Below, piece after piece: positions 8,646 through 15,841 of a stretch of 64,000 nt of DNA. Numbering within the stretch: position 1 is the stretch's first letter; each line of letters starts with the position of its first letter. The notes beneath the pieces are model-generated. The model worked only from the letters and a program-made list of their open reading frames with translations, was not told where the DNA came from and made no database searches. A program made the position numbers and the translations under genes. This DNA comes from Streptomyces sp. LUP47B (GTDB lineage Bacteria > Actinomycetota > Actinomycetes > Streptomycetales > Streptomycetaceae), in contig NZ_MJAH01000005.1 of NCBI RefSeq assembly GCF_001746295.1, positions 179,723 to 243,722 of the forward strand. Reading direction: 5' to 3'.

Positions 8646-10298
8646 TCAGGAGGCGTACCGCGGTGTCCACTGCGTCGTCGCGATCGCTTCGCGCAGTTCG
8701 GCCTCGGTGGCCTCGGGGGCCACGCCGTCCTCGACCGCGGCCAGTGCGACGGCCAGGGCGATCTCGCGGGCGGCGTCCCGCATGCTCGCCAGCGGAGGCA
8801 GCAACGGGGTGGCCCCGTCTGCGCCCGCCTGTACCGCGCACTCCCCCACCGCGCGCGCCGCGGCCACCATCATGCGGTCGGTCACGCGGGTGGCCCGGCA
8901 GGCGGTGACGGCCAGGCCGACGGCGGGGAAGACGTAGACGTTGTTGGCCTGCGCCACCGGCACCTCGCGCCCGTCCAGCGTCAGCGGCGGGAAGGGCGAG
9001 CCGGCCGCGATCAGGGCCCTGCCGTCGGTCCAGCGGGCCAGGTCGGCGGGCTCGGCCTCGGCGTTCGAGGTCGGGTTGGACAGCGGCAGGATCACCGGCC
9101 GGTCACAGGCGTCGGCCATCGTCCGCACGATCTGTTCGGTGAACGCGCCGTGCGCCGTGGAGAGCCCGATCAGCACCGTCGGCTTCACCTCGCCCACGAC
9201 TCGCGCCAGATCGAGCGCACCCCAGTCGCCTACCTCGGCGTCGTCGCGCGCGTAGACGCGCTGCTCGGGGGTGAGGTCGGTGCGGGAGCGCACCAGCAGG
9301 CCGTCGATGTCGACGAACCAGAAGCGGTCGGCCGCCTGCTGTTCGGAGTCGCCTTCCTCCACGAGTGCGGTGCGGATCATGTCGGCGACCCCGATCGCCG
9401 CCGAGCCGGCGCCCAGGACCACGATGCGGTGGTCGGTCAGGGGCGTTCCGGCGATCTTCGTGGCGGTGGACAGCGCTCCGAGTGCCACGGCCGCGGTGCC
9501 CTGGATGTCGTCGTTGAAGGTCAGCAGCCGGTCCTGGTAGCGGGTGAGGATCGGACGGGCGTGCGCGGTGGCGAAATCCTCCCACTGCAGGAGGGTCCCG
9601 GGGAGTTCGGCCTCCACGGCGGACACGAACGCCTCGATCATCTCGTCGTAGGCGTCCCCGGTCACCCGGTGCCGCCTGCGGCCGAGATAGTGCTCGCCGG
9701 CCAGCAGCTGCTCGTTGTCGGTGCCGGCGTCGAGGAGAACCGGGAGGGTGCGAGCCGGGTGGATGCCGCCGATGGCGGTGTACAGGCTGAGCTTGCCGAT
9801 CGGGATGCCCATGCCGCCCACCCCCTGGTCACCCAGGCCCAGGATGCGCTGACCGTCGGTGACGACGATGACGTCGACCTCGCCGCCGGGCCGGTTGCGC
9901 AGGATCTCCCGGAAGCGGTGGCGGTCCTCGTAGGTCAGGAACAGACCGCGCGGCCTGCGGTAGATCTCGCTGAAGCGCCGGCACGCCTCGCCGACCGTGG
10001 GCGTGTAGACGACCGGCAGCATCTCCTCCAGATGGCGGGTGAGCAGGCTGTAGAACAGCACCTCGTTGGTGTCCTGGAGCTGGCGCAGGTAGATGTGCCG
10101 GTTGAGCGGCTTGTCGTAGCCGAGGAACGCCTCGTACGCCCGGTCCGCCTGCTCGTCGAGCGTCTCCGTCGCCGGTGGCAGCAGCCCGTCCAGACCGAGT
10201 TCGGCACGCTCCTGGGGGCTGAAGGCGGTGCCCTTGTTCCGGAGAGGATCGGCGAGCAGGGCGGCTCCGTGGGCACTGGCCGGGCTGTGCGATGTCAT
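8646..10298 (-). CDS. NAD-dependent malic enzyme
   Basis: Oxidatively decarboxylates malate to pyruvate, linking the TCA cycle to pyruvate. The 550-residue length matches the long, non-fused malic enzyme class. Seen: LLPVVYTPTVGEACRRFSEI-like segment with the catalytic tyrosine in VYTPTVGEA, ILGLGDQGVGGMGIPIGK, the metal-binding LTFNDDIQGTAAV, the nucleotide-binding VVLGAGSAAIG, and ILPLSNPTSNAEA near the active site. The ATG at 10298 (MTSHSPA) is chosen; the frame stays open upstream but has no homology there. A palindrome lies upstream at 10368-10379. Confidence 0.93.
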   Translation of the reverse strand: MTSHSPASAHGAALLADPLRNKGTAFSPQERAELGLDGLLPPATETLDEQADRAYEAFLGYDKPLNRHIYLRQLQDTNEVLFYSLLTRHLEEMLPVVYTPTVGEACRRFSEIYRRPRGLFLTYEDRHRFREILRNRPGGEVDVIVVTDGQRILGLGDQGVGGMGIPIGKLSLYTAIGGIHPARTLPVLLDAGTDNEQLLAGEHYLGRRRHRVTGDAYDEMIEAFVSAVEAELPGTLLQWEDFATAHARPILTRYQDRLLTFNDDIQGTAAVALGALSTATKIAGTPLTDHRIVVLGAGSAAIGVADMIRTALVEEGDSEQQAADRFWFVDIDGLLVRSRTDLTPEQRVYARDDAEVGDWGALDLARVVGEVKPTVLIGLSTAHGAFTEQIVRTMADACDRPVILPLSNPTSNAEAEPADLARWTDGRALIAAGSPFPPLTLDGREVPVAQANNVYVFPAVGLAVTACRATRVTDRMMVAAARAVGECAVQAGADGATPLLPPLASMRDAAREIALAVALAAVEDGVAPEATEAELREAIATTQWTPRYAS

Positions 10299-10367
10299 GA
10301 CGTTCCTCGGATCGACGGACTTCAGGGGCGGGGGAAGTTGGGGAGGTCGGCGCGCGCCAGGTCCAGC

Positions 10368-10379
10368 ATCTTGCAAGAT
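10368..10379. promoter_or_regulatory. Palindromic operator candidate upstream of malic enzyme
   Basis: Perfect 12-base palindrome ATCTTGCAAGAT, about 70 bases upstream of the malic enzyme start and about 55 bases before the vanK promoter module. The CTTGCAAG core resembles sites of several regulator families, so the binding protein cannot be named. Confidence 0.45.
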
Positions 10380-10434
10380 CCCGACTTCCCCGTCCCCGGA
10401 CATCGGAATCCCCTGGGGGTCGGCCGAGCCGGCC

Positions 10435-10501
10435 CATATCGTCGGCGTATCGAAAACCGCATACGTGTCGGCAACACCCCGCTGCCTTGACTGGGGACAT
10501 G
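10435..10501 (+). promoter_or_regulatory. VanR-type promoter module of vanK (copy 1)
   Basis: Sequence TATCGTCGGCGTATCGAAAA followed by CCGCATACGTGTCGGCAACA and CCTTGACT, ending at an ATG exactly 59 bases after the first TATC. The two TATCG units are 11 bases apart, as expected for an OmpR-family dimer such as VanR. Copies 2 and 3 (vanH at 13155, murF at 13124 on the other strand) have the same spacing. TTGACT lies at -12 to -7 from the ATG and no clear ribosome-binding site is present, so a leaderless transcript is possible (inference). Confidence 0.8.
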
Positions 10502-10543
10502 TCCTACAGCGAAGCAGGCACAGGAACCGAGAACGCCCGGTGA
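10499..10543 (+). CDS. Predicted 14-residue leader ORF ahead of vanK
   Basis: Open frame MSYSEAGTGTENAR starting at the ATG that occupies the place of the vanH start in the duplicated promoter module. Its first residues MSYS-AGTG resemble the VanH N-terminus MTYSGPATG. Its stop TGA overlaps the vanK GTG in the four-base sequence GTGA, which would couple vanK translation to it. The same arrangement occurs before murF. It looks like a carried-over vanH start turned into a coupling ORF. Translation is not proven. Confidence 0.5.
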   Translation: MSYSEAGTGTENAR

Positions 10544-11664
10544 GGCTTACGGTCGGGCCGATCAGCGCGGCCGAACATCTGGCGTTCGTGCGGACCCAGC
10601 GGTCGGTCAGCTTCCTGCAGACTCCGGCGTGGGGCCGGGTGAAGACGCAGTGGCGCAGCGAGTCCCTCGGCTGGTACGACGCCGGGCGGCTGGTCGGTGC
10701 CGGGCTCGTCCTGCACCGACCGGTGCCACGGATGGAGCGCTTCACACTGGCCTATCTCCCCGAGGGACCGGTCATCGACTGGACCGGCGAGATCGACCCG
10801 TGGCTCGACCCACTGGCGTCCTACCTCAAGGCACACGGCGCGTTCGCGATCAGGCTCGGCCCGCCGGTGCGCACGAACGCCTGGAGCGCCGACCAGGTCA
10901 AGGAGGGCATCGCGGACCCGGGCATCAAACGGCTCACCGAGCTGTCACGACAGTGGGCCGACCCGGTCGGTGCCCGCGTGACCAGCCGGCTCACGGACGC
11001 CGGCTGGCTTCCGCAGAGCCCCGAGGACGGCTTCGGGGTCGGGCATCCGCAGTACAAATACGAGATCCCGCTGGCCGGCAGGACCGAGGACGACGTGTTC
11101 AGGGGCATGAACCAGCTCTGGCGCCGCAACATCAGGAAGGCGGCCAGGGAAGGAGTCGAGGTCACGGTCGCTGCGGACGTGAAGGCGTTCCACGATCTCT
11201 ACGTCCACACCGCCGAGCGGGACCGCTTCACACCCCGGCCGCTGCGCTACTTCGACACCATGTTCGCGGCGCTGAGCGCGGAGGATCCCGAGCGGATCAG
11301 GCTCTACCTCGCCCGTCACCGAGGCGACCTGGTCGCCGCCACCGTCCTGGTCCGCGTCGGCGAGCACGCGTGGTACTCCTACGGTGCCTCCTCCACCGAG
11401 AAGCGCGAGGTGCGCGGCTCCAACGCCTGCCAGTGGGCGATGATCCGCGACTCGCTGGCGGCCGGCTGCGACGTCTACGACCTGCGCGGCATCACCCCCA
11501 CCCTGGACGCCGACGACCCGCATGTCGGACTGGTCCAGTTCAAGGTCGGCACCGGCGGCCGGGCGGTGAGGTACGTCGGTGAGTGGGACCTGCCACTGCG
11601 GCCGATGGTCTACCGGGCCTTCGACCTCTATATGAAGCGGCGCGGGCGACACGGGGCCTCTTGA
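10540..11664 (+). CDS. vanK: VanK, FemX-type peptidoglycan aminoacyltransferase
   Basis: FemABX-family protein of 374 residues with two GNAT-like halves. In Streptomyces coelicolor VanK adds the glycine branch to peptidoglycan precursors ending in D-Ala-D-Lac, which the normal FemX does not accept, and is essential under glycopeptide induction (established knowledge). Seen: SVSFLQTPAWGRVKTQW at the start, QLWRRNIRKAAREGVEV, HTAERDRFTPRPLRYF, and AWYSYGASSTEKREVRGSNA, all characteristic of the family. GTG 10540 overlaps the leader-ORF stop. The 3' end overlaps the convergent murF gene by 37 bases. Confidence 0.88.
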   Translation: MRLTVGPISAAEHLAFVRTQRSVSFLQTPAWGRVKTQWRSESLGWYDAGRLVGAGLVLHRPVPRMERFTLAYLPEGPVIDWTGEIDPWLDPLASYLKAHGAFAIRLGPPVRTNAWSADQVKEGIADPGIKRLTELSRQWADPVGARVTSRLTDAGWLPQSPEDGFGVGHPQYKYEIPLAGRTEDDVFRGMNQLWRRNIRKAAREGVEVTVAADVKAFHDLYVHTAERDRFTPRPLRYFDTMFAALSAEDPERIRLYLARHRGDLVAATVLVRVGEHAWYSYGASSTEKREVRGSNACQWAMIRDSLAAGCDVYDLRGITPTLDADDPHVGLVQFKVGTGGRAVRYVGEWDLPLRPMVYRAFDLYMKRRGRHGAS

Positions 11665-13013
11665 CGCCCCTGCGCGAGCGCGGCGGCGACCTCGTCGAGG
11701 CGCGCTCCGCGGGATGCCTTGACGAGGACCACATCGCCGACGGCGATATGGCCGCGCAGCCAGTCGACCGCCGCGTCGTTGTCGGCCAGCACCACCGCCC
11801 GCTCTCCTGCGCCGGCGGCGATCGACCGGGCGGCCGCACCGACCGCGGCGACGACTTCGGCACGGGAGGCGGCGTACTCGCCGACGGCGCGGTGCTCGGC
11901 CGCGCCGTCGGCGCCGAGTTCGAGCATCTCGCCGAGGACGGCGATGCGGCGCCCGCCCTCGATCACCACCAGCGCGTCCAGAGCGGCGCGGGTCGAGTCG
12001 GGGTTGGCGTTGTAGGAGTCGTCGAGCAGCGTTGCGCCACCGGCGAGCTCGCGCAGTTCCATGCGCCACGGTGACAGCGAGGCGGTCGCCAGCGCCGCCG
12101 CGGCCACGTCGAGGGGTACGCCGGCCGCCAGCCCCGCGGCCGCGGCAGCCGACGCGTTGAGCGCCTGGTGGGCACCCACGAGTGACAGCGCGACGGGTGC
12201 CGAGTTGTCGGCGGTCCGCAGCGTGAAGGACGGCCGGCCGAGCCGGTCCAGCGTCAGGTCGGTCACGCGCAGGTCGGCGTGCTCGGCCCGGCCGAAGGTC
12301 AGTACCGGGCCGTCCGTGAGTGAGCGCATCGCCGCCACCCGGGGGTCGTCGGCGTTGAGGACGGCGGTGCCGCCCGGTGCCAGGCCCTGGATCAGCTCGC
12401 CCTTGGTCCGGGCGATGGCCGCGCGTGACCCGAACTCGCCGAGGTGGGCCTGGCCGACGTTGAGAACGACGGCGATGTCGGGCGCGACCAGGCCCGTGAG
12501 CGCGGCGATGTCTCCGATGTGGCGGGCTCCCATCTCGGGGACGAGGAACCTGGTGGCCGTGTCGGCGCGCAGCATGGTGAGCGGCACACCGAGTTCGTTG
12601 TTGAGGGAGCCGATCGTGGCGGTCGTCGGCGCGGCGCTCGAAAGCACGGCGGCCAGCAGGTCCTTGGTGCCGGTCTTGCCCTGGGAGCCGGTCAGTCCGG
12701 CAACGGTCAGCTCGTCGCGCAGCCGGGCCACGACGTGGGTGGCGAGTGTCTGCAGCGCGGCCCGGGCGTCGTCGACGACGACGGTGGGCAGCGGAGTGGG
12801 CCGGGAGCCGAGCACGGCCACCGCGCCTGAAAGGCCGGCTTGGCGGACGTAGTCGTGACCGTCGACATGCTCGCCTGCGAAGGCGACGAAGAGGCCGCCC
12901 GGCTCGGCCTGTCTGCCGTCGAGCACGGCCGGCGCGGTCACCGTCACGGAGCCGTCGCCCTCGACCCTGCCGCCGACGACCGCGGCGATCTCACCGACGC
13001 TGAGCGGGATCAC
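11628..13013 (-). CDS. murF: MurF-type UDP-MurNAc-tripeptide:D-Ala-D-X ligase, van-associated paralogue
   Basis: Mur ligase of 461 residues that ATP-dependently joins the terminal dipeptide to UDP-MurNAc-tripeptide. Seen: IPLSVGEIAAVVGGRV at the start, P-loop GLTGSQGKTGTKDLL, NNELGVPLTMLRA, EMGARHIGDIAALTGLVAPD, and DDSYNANPDSTRAAL in the C-terminal domain. Its position between vanK and vanH, with its own copy of the van promoter, suggests it is the version adding D-Ala-D-Lac, as proposed for MurF2-like genes in some glycopeptide clusters (inference). GTG 13013 is preferred because the leader ORF stop overlaps it; a TTG at 13067 is in the same frame. Confidence 0.88.
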   Translation of the reverse strand: MIPLSVGEIAAVVGGRVEGDGSVTVTAPAVLDGRQAEPGGLFVAFAGEHVDGHDYVRQAGLSGAVAVLGSRPTPLPTVVVDDARAALQTLATHVVARLRDELTVAGLTGSQGKTGTKDLLAAVLSSAAPTTATIGSLNNELGVPLTMLRADTATRFLVPEMGARHIGDIAALTGLVAPDIAVVLNVGQAHLGEFGSRAAIARTKGELIQGLAPGGTAVLNADDPRVAAMRSLTDGPVLTFGRAEHADLRVTDLTLDRLGRPSFTLRTADNSAPVALSLVGAHQALNASAAAAAGLAAGVPLDVAAAALATASLSPWRMELRELAGGATLLDDSYNANPDSTRAALDALVVIEGGRRIAVLGEMLELGADGAAEHRAVGEYAASRAEVVAAVGAAARSIAAGAGERAVVLADNDAAVDWLRGHIAVGDVVLVKASRGARLDEVAAALAQGRQEAPCRPRRFI

Positions 13014-13060
13014 GACAGGGCGCCGCTGGGGCTGACGGAAGCTGGTTCGCCGTAGGTCAT
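13010..13060 (-). CDS. Predicted 16-residue leader ORF ahead of murF
   Basis: Reading on the - strand, the ATG at 13060 opens MTYGEPASVSPSGALS, whose first residues match the VanH start MTYSGPA. The stop TGA overlaps the murF GTG as GTGA. The ATG stands 59 bases from the first TATC of the promoter module, as at vanH and vanK. The identical geometry at two genes argues for function, probably translational coupling. Expression is not proven. Confidence 0.5.
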   Translation of the reverse strand: MTYGEPASVSPSGALS

Positions 13061-13124
13061 GCCTCAAGTCAAGGTGATGTGGTGTTGTCGGCGCGTATGT
13101 GGTTTTCGATACGGCGACGATACG
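13058..13124 (-). promoter_or_regulatory. VanR-type promoter module of murF (copy 2, inverted)
   Basis: On the - strand it reads TATCGTCGCCGTATCGAAAA, then CCACATACGCGCCGACAACA and CCTTGACT six bases before an ATG. It faces the vanH copy across a 30-base spacer (13125-13154), giving a divergent promoter pair. Spacing to the ATG is the same 59 bases as in the other copies. This places murF under the same control as vanK and vanHAX. Confidence 0.8.
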
Positions 13125-13154
13125 TTACCTATGAGTACCGACACTCATCGGGAA

Positions 13155-13221
13155 CATATCGTCGGCATATCGAAAACCACATACATGCCGGCAACACGTC
13201 ACTGCCTTGACTGGCGGCATG
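13155..13221 (+). promoter_or_regulatory. VanR-type promoter module of vanHAX (copy 3)
   Basis: Sequence TATCGTCGGCATATCGAAAA, then CCACATACATGCCGGCAACA and CCTTGACT six bases before the vanH ATG. The TATCG units at 13157 and 13168 are 11 bases apart, consistent with tandem OmpR-type half sites. It is probably the parent copy, because only here does the ATG open the actual gene. No vanR or vanS gene is in the window, so the regulator must be encoded elsewhere. Confidence 0.82.
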
Positions 13222-14199
13222 ACCTACAGCGGACCGGCAACGGGGATCACCATCTATGGATGCGGGCAGGACGAGGCCCGTTTGTTCCGCGAGATGGCGC
13301 CCCGCTTCGGCGTGATACCGACCATCACGGAGGCCCCGGTATCCGAGACCAATGTCTCACTGGCCTTCGGAAACCGGTGCATCAGCGTAGGCCATAAGAC
13401 CCGCGTCACCCATGCCACTCTTCTTGCCCTCGGGCAAGCCGGCGTGAGGTACATCTCCACAAGGAGTATCGGCTGCAACCACATCGACGTGGAATACGCG
13501 GCTGACGTCGACATTTCCGTAGAAAACGTCACCTATTCGCCCGACAGTGTCGCTGACTACACGCTCATGCTGATGCTGATGGCGGTACGGAACGCGAAAT
13601 CCACTGTCCGCCGGGGGGACGAGCACGATTACCGGCTGAACGATGTGCGCGGAAGGGAACTGCGCGACCTCACCGTAGGCGTGATCGGAACAGGACGCAT
13701 CGGCACAGCAGTCATGGAAAGGCTGTGCGGTTTCGGCTGTCGCATACTGGCGCACGACAATCGCCCCAAGATCGCAGCCGACTACGTTCCGCTCGATGAG
13801 CTGCTGCAGCGGAGCGACATCGTAACGCTCCATGCACCGCTCACCCCGGACACGTATCACCTGCTCGATCATTTGCGTATCGAGCGGTTGAAGCAGGGCG
13901 CTTTCGTCATCAACACCGCACGCGGTCCACTTCTCGACACCGAGGCCCTTGTTCTCGCCTTGGAAAGCGGCCGATTGGGCGGTGCGGCGCTGGATGTGCT
14001 CGAAGGAGAGGAAGGCATTTTCTACGCCGACTGCAGAAACAAGCTCATTGAGAGCAAGCTGCTGTTGCGGCTGCAAAAGCTCCCGAATGTGCTCATCAGT
14101 CCACACATCGCCTACTACACCGATCACGCCCTGAGCGACACGGTCCAAAACTCGATCACCAACTGCCTGAAATTCGAAAGCAGGAGTCAGCATGGCTAA
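13219..14199 (+). CDS. vanH: VanH, D-lactate dehydrogenase
   Basis: Reduces pyruvate to D-lactate for synthesis of D-Ala-D-Lac. The 326 residues belong to the D-2-hydroxyacid dehydrogenase family: NAD-binding GVIGTGRIGTAVMERLCGFG, catalytic arginine in VINTARGPLLDTEAL, the glutamate-containing loop LDVLEGEEGIF, and catalytic histidine in LISPHIAYYTDHAL. The ATG at 13219 (MTYSGPATG) is set by its position in the promoter module; an in-frame start at 13207 would fall inside it. It overlaps vanA by 8 bases. Base composition and codon choice are visibly less GC-rich than in flanking genes, which suggests acquisition by transfer. Confidence 0.95.
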   Translation: MTYSGPATGITIYGCGQDEARLFREMAPRFGVIPTITEAPVSETNVSLAFGNRCISVGHKTRVTHATLLALGQAGVRYISTRSIGCNHIDVEYAADVDISVENVTYSPDSVADYTLMLMLMAVRNAKSTVRRGDEHDYRLNDVRGRELRDLTVGVIGTGRIGTAVMERLCGFGCRILAHDNRPKIAADYVPLDELLQRSDIVTLHAPLTPDTYHLLDHLRIERLKQGAFVINTARGPLLDTEALVLALESGRLGGAALDVLEGEEGIFYADCRNKLIESKLLLRLQKLPNVLISPHIAYYTDHALSDTVQNSITNCLKFESRSQHG

Positions 14200-15232
14200 G
14201 TTGAAGGTCGGAGTCATATTCGGGGGATGCTCCGAAGAGCACGGTGTCTCCGTCAAGTCGGCACAGGAGGTCGCACGAAATCTCGACACCGAGAAGTATG
14301 AACCGTTCTATGTCGGGATAACGAAGGGCGGCGCTTGGCTGCTCTGTGACGGCCCTGAACCGGAGTGGGAGAGCGGCAGGTGTCGTCCCGTCGCCCTGTC
14401 ACCGGACCGAAGCGCGCAGGGACTGCTCGTTCTTGAGCAGGGGCGATACGAAACGATCCGTTTGGACGTCGTGTTTCCCGTTCTGCACGGCAGGTTCGGT
14501 GAGGACGGCGCGATACAGGGGCTGCTGGAAATGTCCGGCATCCCTTACGTGGGCTGCGATGTCCAAGGCTCCGCCCTGTGCATGGACAAATCCCTTGCCT
14601 ACCTCGTCGCCGGAAACGCGGGTATCGCCACGCCGAAGTTCTGGACGGTCGCGGCGGACGAAAGCATTGATCCCGACCGGTTCACCTGTCCTGTTTTCGT
14701 GAAGCCGGCCCGGTCGGGGTCGTCCTTCGGCGTCAGCAAGGTGTCCCGCAAAGAGGAACTCCTGAGCGCGGTGAAAAGCGCAGGGCAGTACGACTCGAAG
14801 GTGCTGATCGAAGAGGCGGTCGTCGGCAGCGAGATCGGATGCGCCGTGCTGGGGAACGGTCCGGATCTGGTCGTGGGCGAGGTGGATCGGATCGCCCTCT
14901 CGCACGGCTTCTTCAGAATCCATCAGGAGTCAGAGCCTGAGAGCGGCTCCGAGAACTCGACAGCGATCGTTCCCGCCGACATTCCGGCGGAGTCGCGATC
15001 CCTTGTTCAGGAGACGGCCAAAGCCGTGTACCGCGCCTTGGGGTGCAGGGGGCTCTCACGCGTGGACATGTTCCTCAAGGAGGACGGCGAAGTAATCCTC
15101 AACGAGGTCAACACCCTGCCCGGTATGACCGCGTACAGCCGTTATCCGAGGATGATGGCTGCGGCAGGGTTGCCGCTCGCCGAAGTGATCGACCGGGTGG
15201 TGTCGCTGGCGTTGACGGGAAAAAGCCAATGA
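14192..15232 (+). CDS. vanA: VanA, D-alanine--D-lactate ligase
   Basis: ATP-grasp ligase of 346 residues that makes D-Ala-D-Lac, the depsipeptide that lowers vancomycin affinity. Seen: GVIFGGCSEEHGVSVKSA, FPVLHGRFGEDGAIQGL, the glycine-rich ATP loop KPARSGSSFGVSKV, the omega loop IALSHGFFRIHQE and GSENSTAIVPADI. The histidine in SHGFF corresponds to the residue that in enterococcal VanA favours lactate over D-Ala (established for the family). EVILNEVNTLPGMT holds the metal ligands. It overlaps vanH and vanX, so the three are translationally coupled. Confidence 0.96.
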   Translation: MAKLKVGVIFGGCSEEHGVSVKSAQEVARNLDTEKYEPFYVGITKGGAWLLCDGPEPEWESGRCRPVALSPDRSAQGLLVLEQGRYETIRLDVVFPVLHGRFGEDGAIQGLLEMSGIPYVGCDVQGSALCMDKSLAYLVAGNAGIATPKFWTVAADESIDPDRFTCPVFVKPARSGSSFGVSKVSRKEELLSAVKSAGQYDSKVLIEEAVVGSEIGCAVLGNGPDLVVGEVDRIALSHGFFRIHQESEPESGSENSTAIVPADIPAESRSLVQETAKAVYRALGCRGLSRVDMFLKEDGEVILNEVNTLPGMTAYSRYPRMMAAAGLPLAEVIDRVVSLALTGKSQ

Positions 15233-15837
15233 CGGACGACTTCGTCTTCGTCGACGAACACGTACCCGGAATACGCTGGGATGCCAAGTACGCCACCTGG
15301 GACAACTTCACCGGCAAGCCGGTCGACGGATACCTGGCAAACCGAATAGTCGGCACGAGGACCGTGTGCGCGGCTCTGGAAAGGGCGCGGGACAGGGCCG
15401 AGTCCCTCGGTTTCGGTCTGCTCCTGTGGGACGGGTACCGCCCGCAACGCGCCGTGGACTGCTTTGTGCGCTGGTCACGACAACCGGAGGACGGCCGGAC
15501 CAAGCCACGGCATTACCCGAACATCGACAGAGCCGAGATGTTCGACAAGGGGTACGTGGCCGAGAAGTCGGGCCACAGCCGGGGAAGCACCGTTGACTTG
15601 ACGCTGTATCTCCTGTCGACCGGCGAACTCGTCCCCATGGGCGGTGGCCATGACCTGATGGATTCCCTCTCGCATCATGGAGCAGGGGGGATCACGCCGG
15701 CCGTAGCCAAGAACCGCCATCACCTGCGCTCCCTCATGGATGCCTGTGGTTTCAGCCCATACGAATGCGAGTGGTGGCACTACACCCTCAGGGACGAGCC
15801 CTATCCGGACACCTATTTCGATTTTCCCGTCGGATAG
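15229..15837 (+). CDS. vanX: VanX, D-Ala-D-Ala dipeptidase
   Basis: Zinc dipeptidase of 202 residues that removes D-Ala-D-Ala so that only the lactate depsipeptide enters the wall precursors. The zinc site is visible: His and Asp in KSGHSRGSTVDLTL and His in ECEWWHYTL, where the Glu is the catalytic base. The arginine of LLWDGYRPQRAVD is the conserved transition-state residue. ATG 15229 overlaps the vanA stop (ATGA). The gene ends only four bases from the convergent amidohydrolase, without room for a separate terminator. Confidence 0.96.
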   Translation: MTDDFVFVDEHVPGIRWDAKYATWDNFTGKPVDGYLANRIVGTRTVCAALERARDRAESLGFGLLLWDGYRPQRAVDCFVRWSRQPEDGRTKPRHYPNIDRAEMFDKGYVAEKSGHSRGSTVDLTLYLLSTGELVPMGGGHDLMDSLSHHGAGGITPAVAKNRHHLRSLMDACGFSPYECEWWHYTLRDEPYPDTYFDFPVG

Positions 15838-15841
15838 CGGC

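Noticed and set aside
8643..10490. 615-codon + strand open frame opposite malic enzyme
   Set aside because: It is the antisense of a clearly conserved malic enzyme and has the Val/Gly/Arg-rich composition typical of antisense frames in GC-rich DNA.
11583..12074. Long + strand open frames across the murF region
   Set aside because: They are shadows of the murF gene on the - strand; codon bias and homology belong to murF only.
13207..13218. Upstream in-frame start of vanH
   Set aside because: It would lie inside the promoter module and adds only four residues; the ATG at 13219 has the conserved spacing seen in all three module copies.
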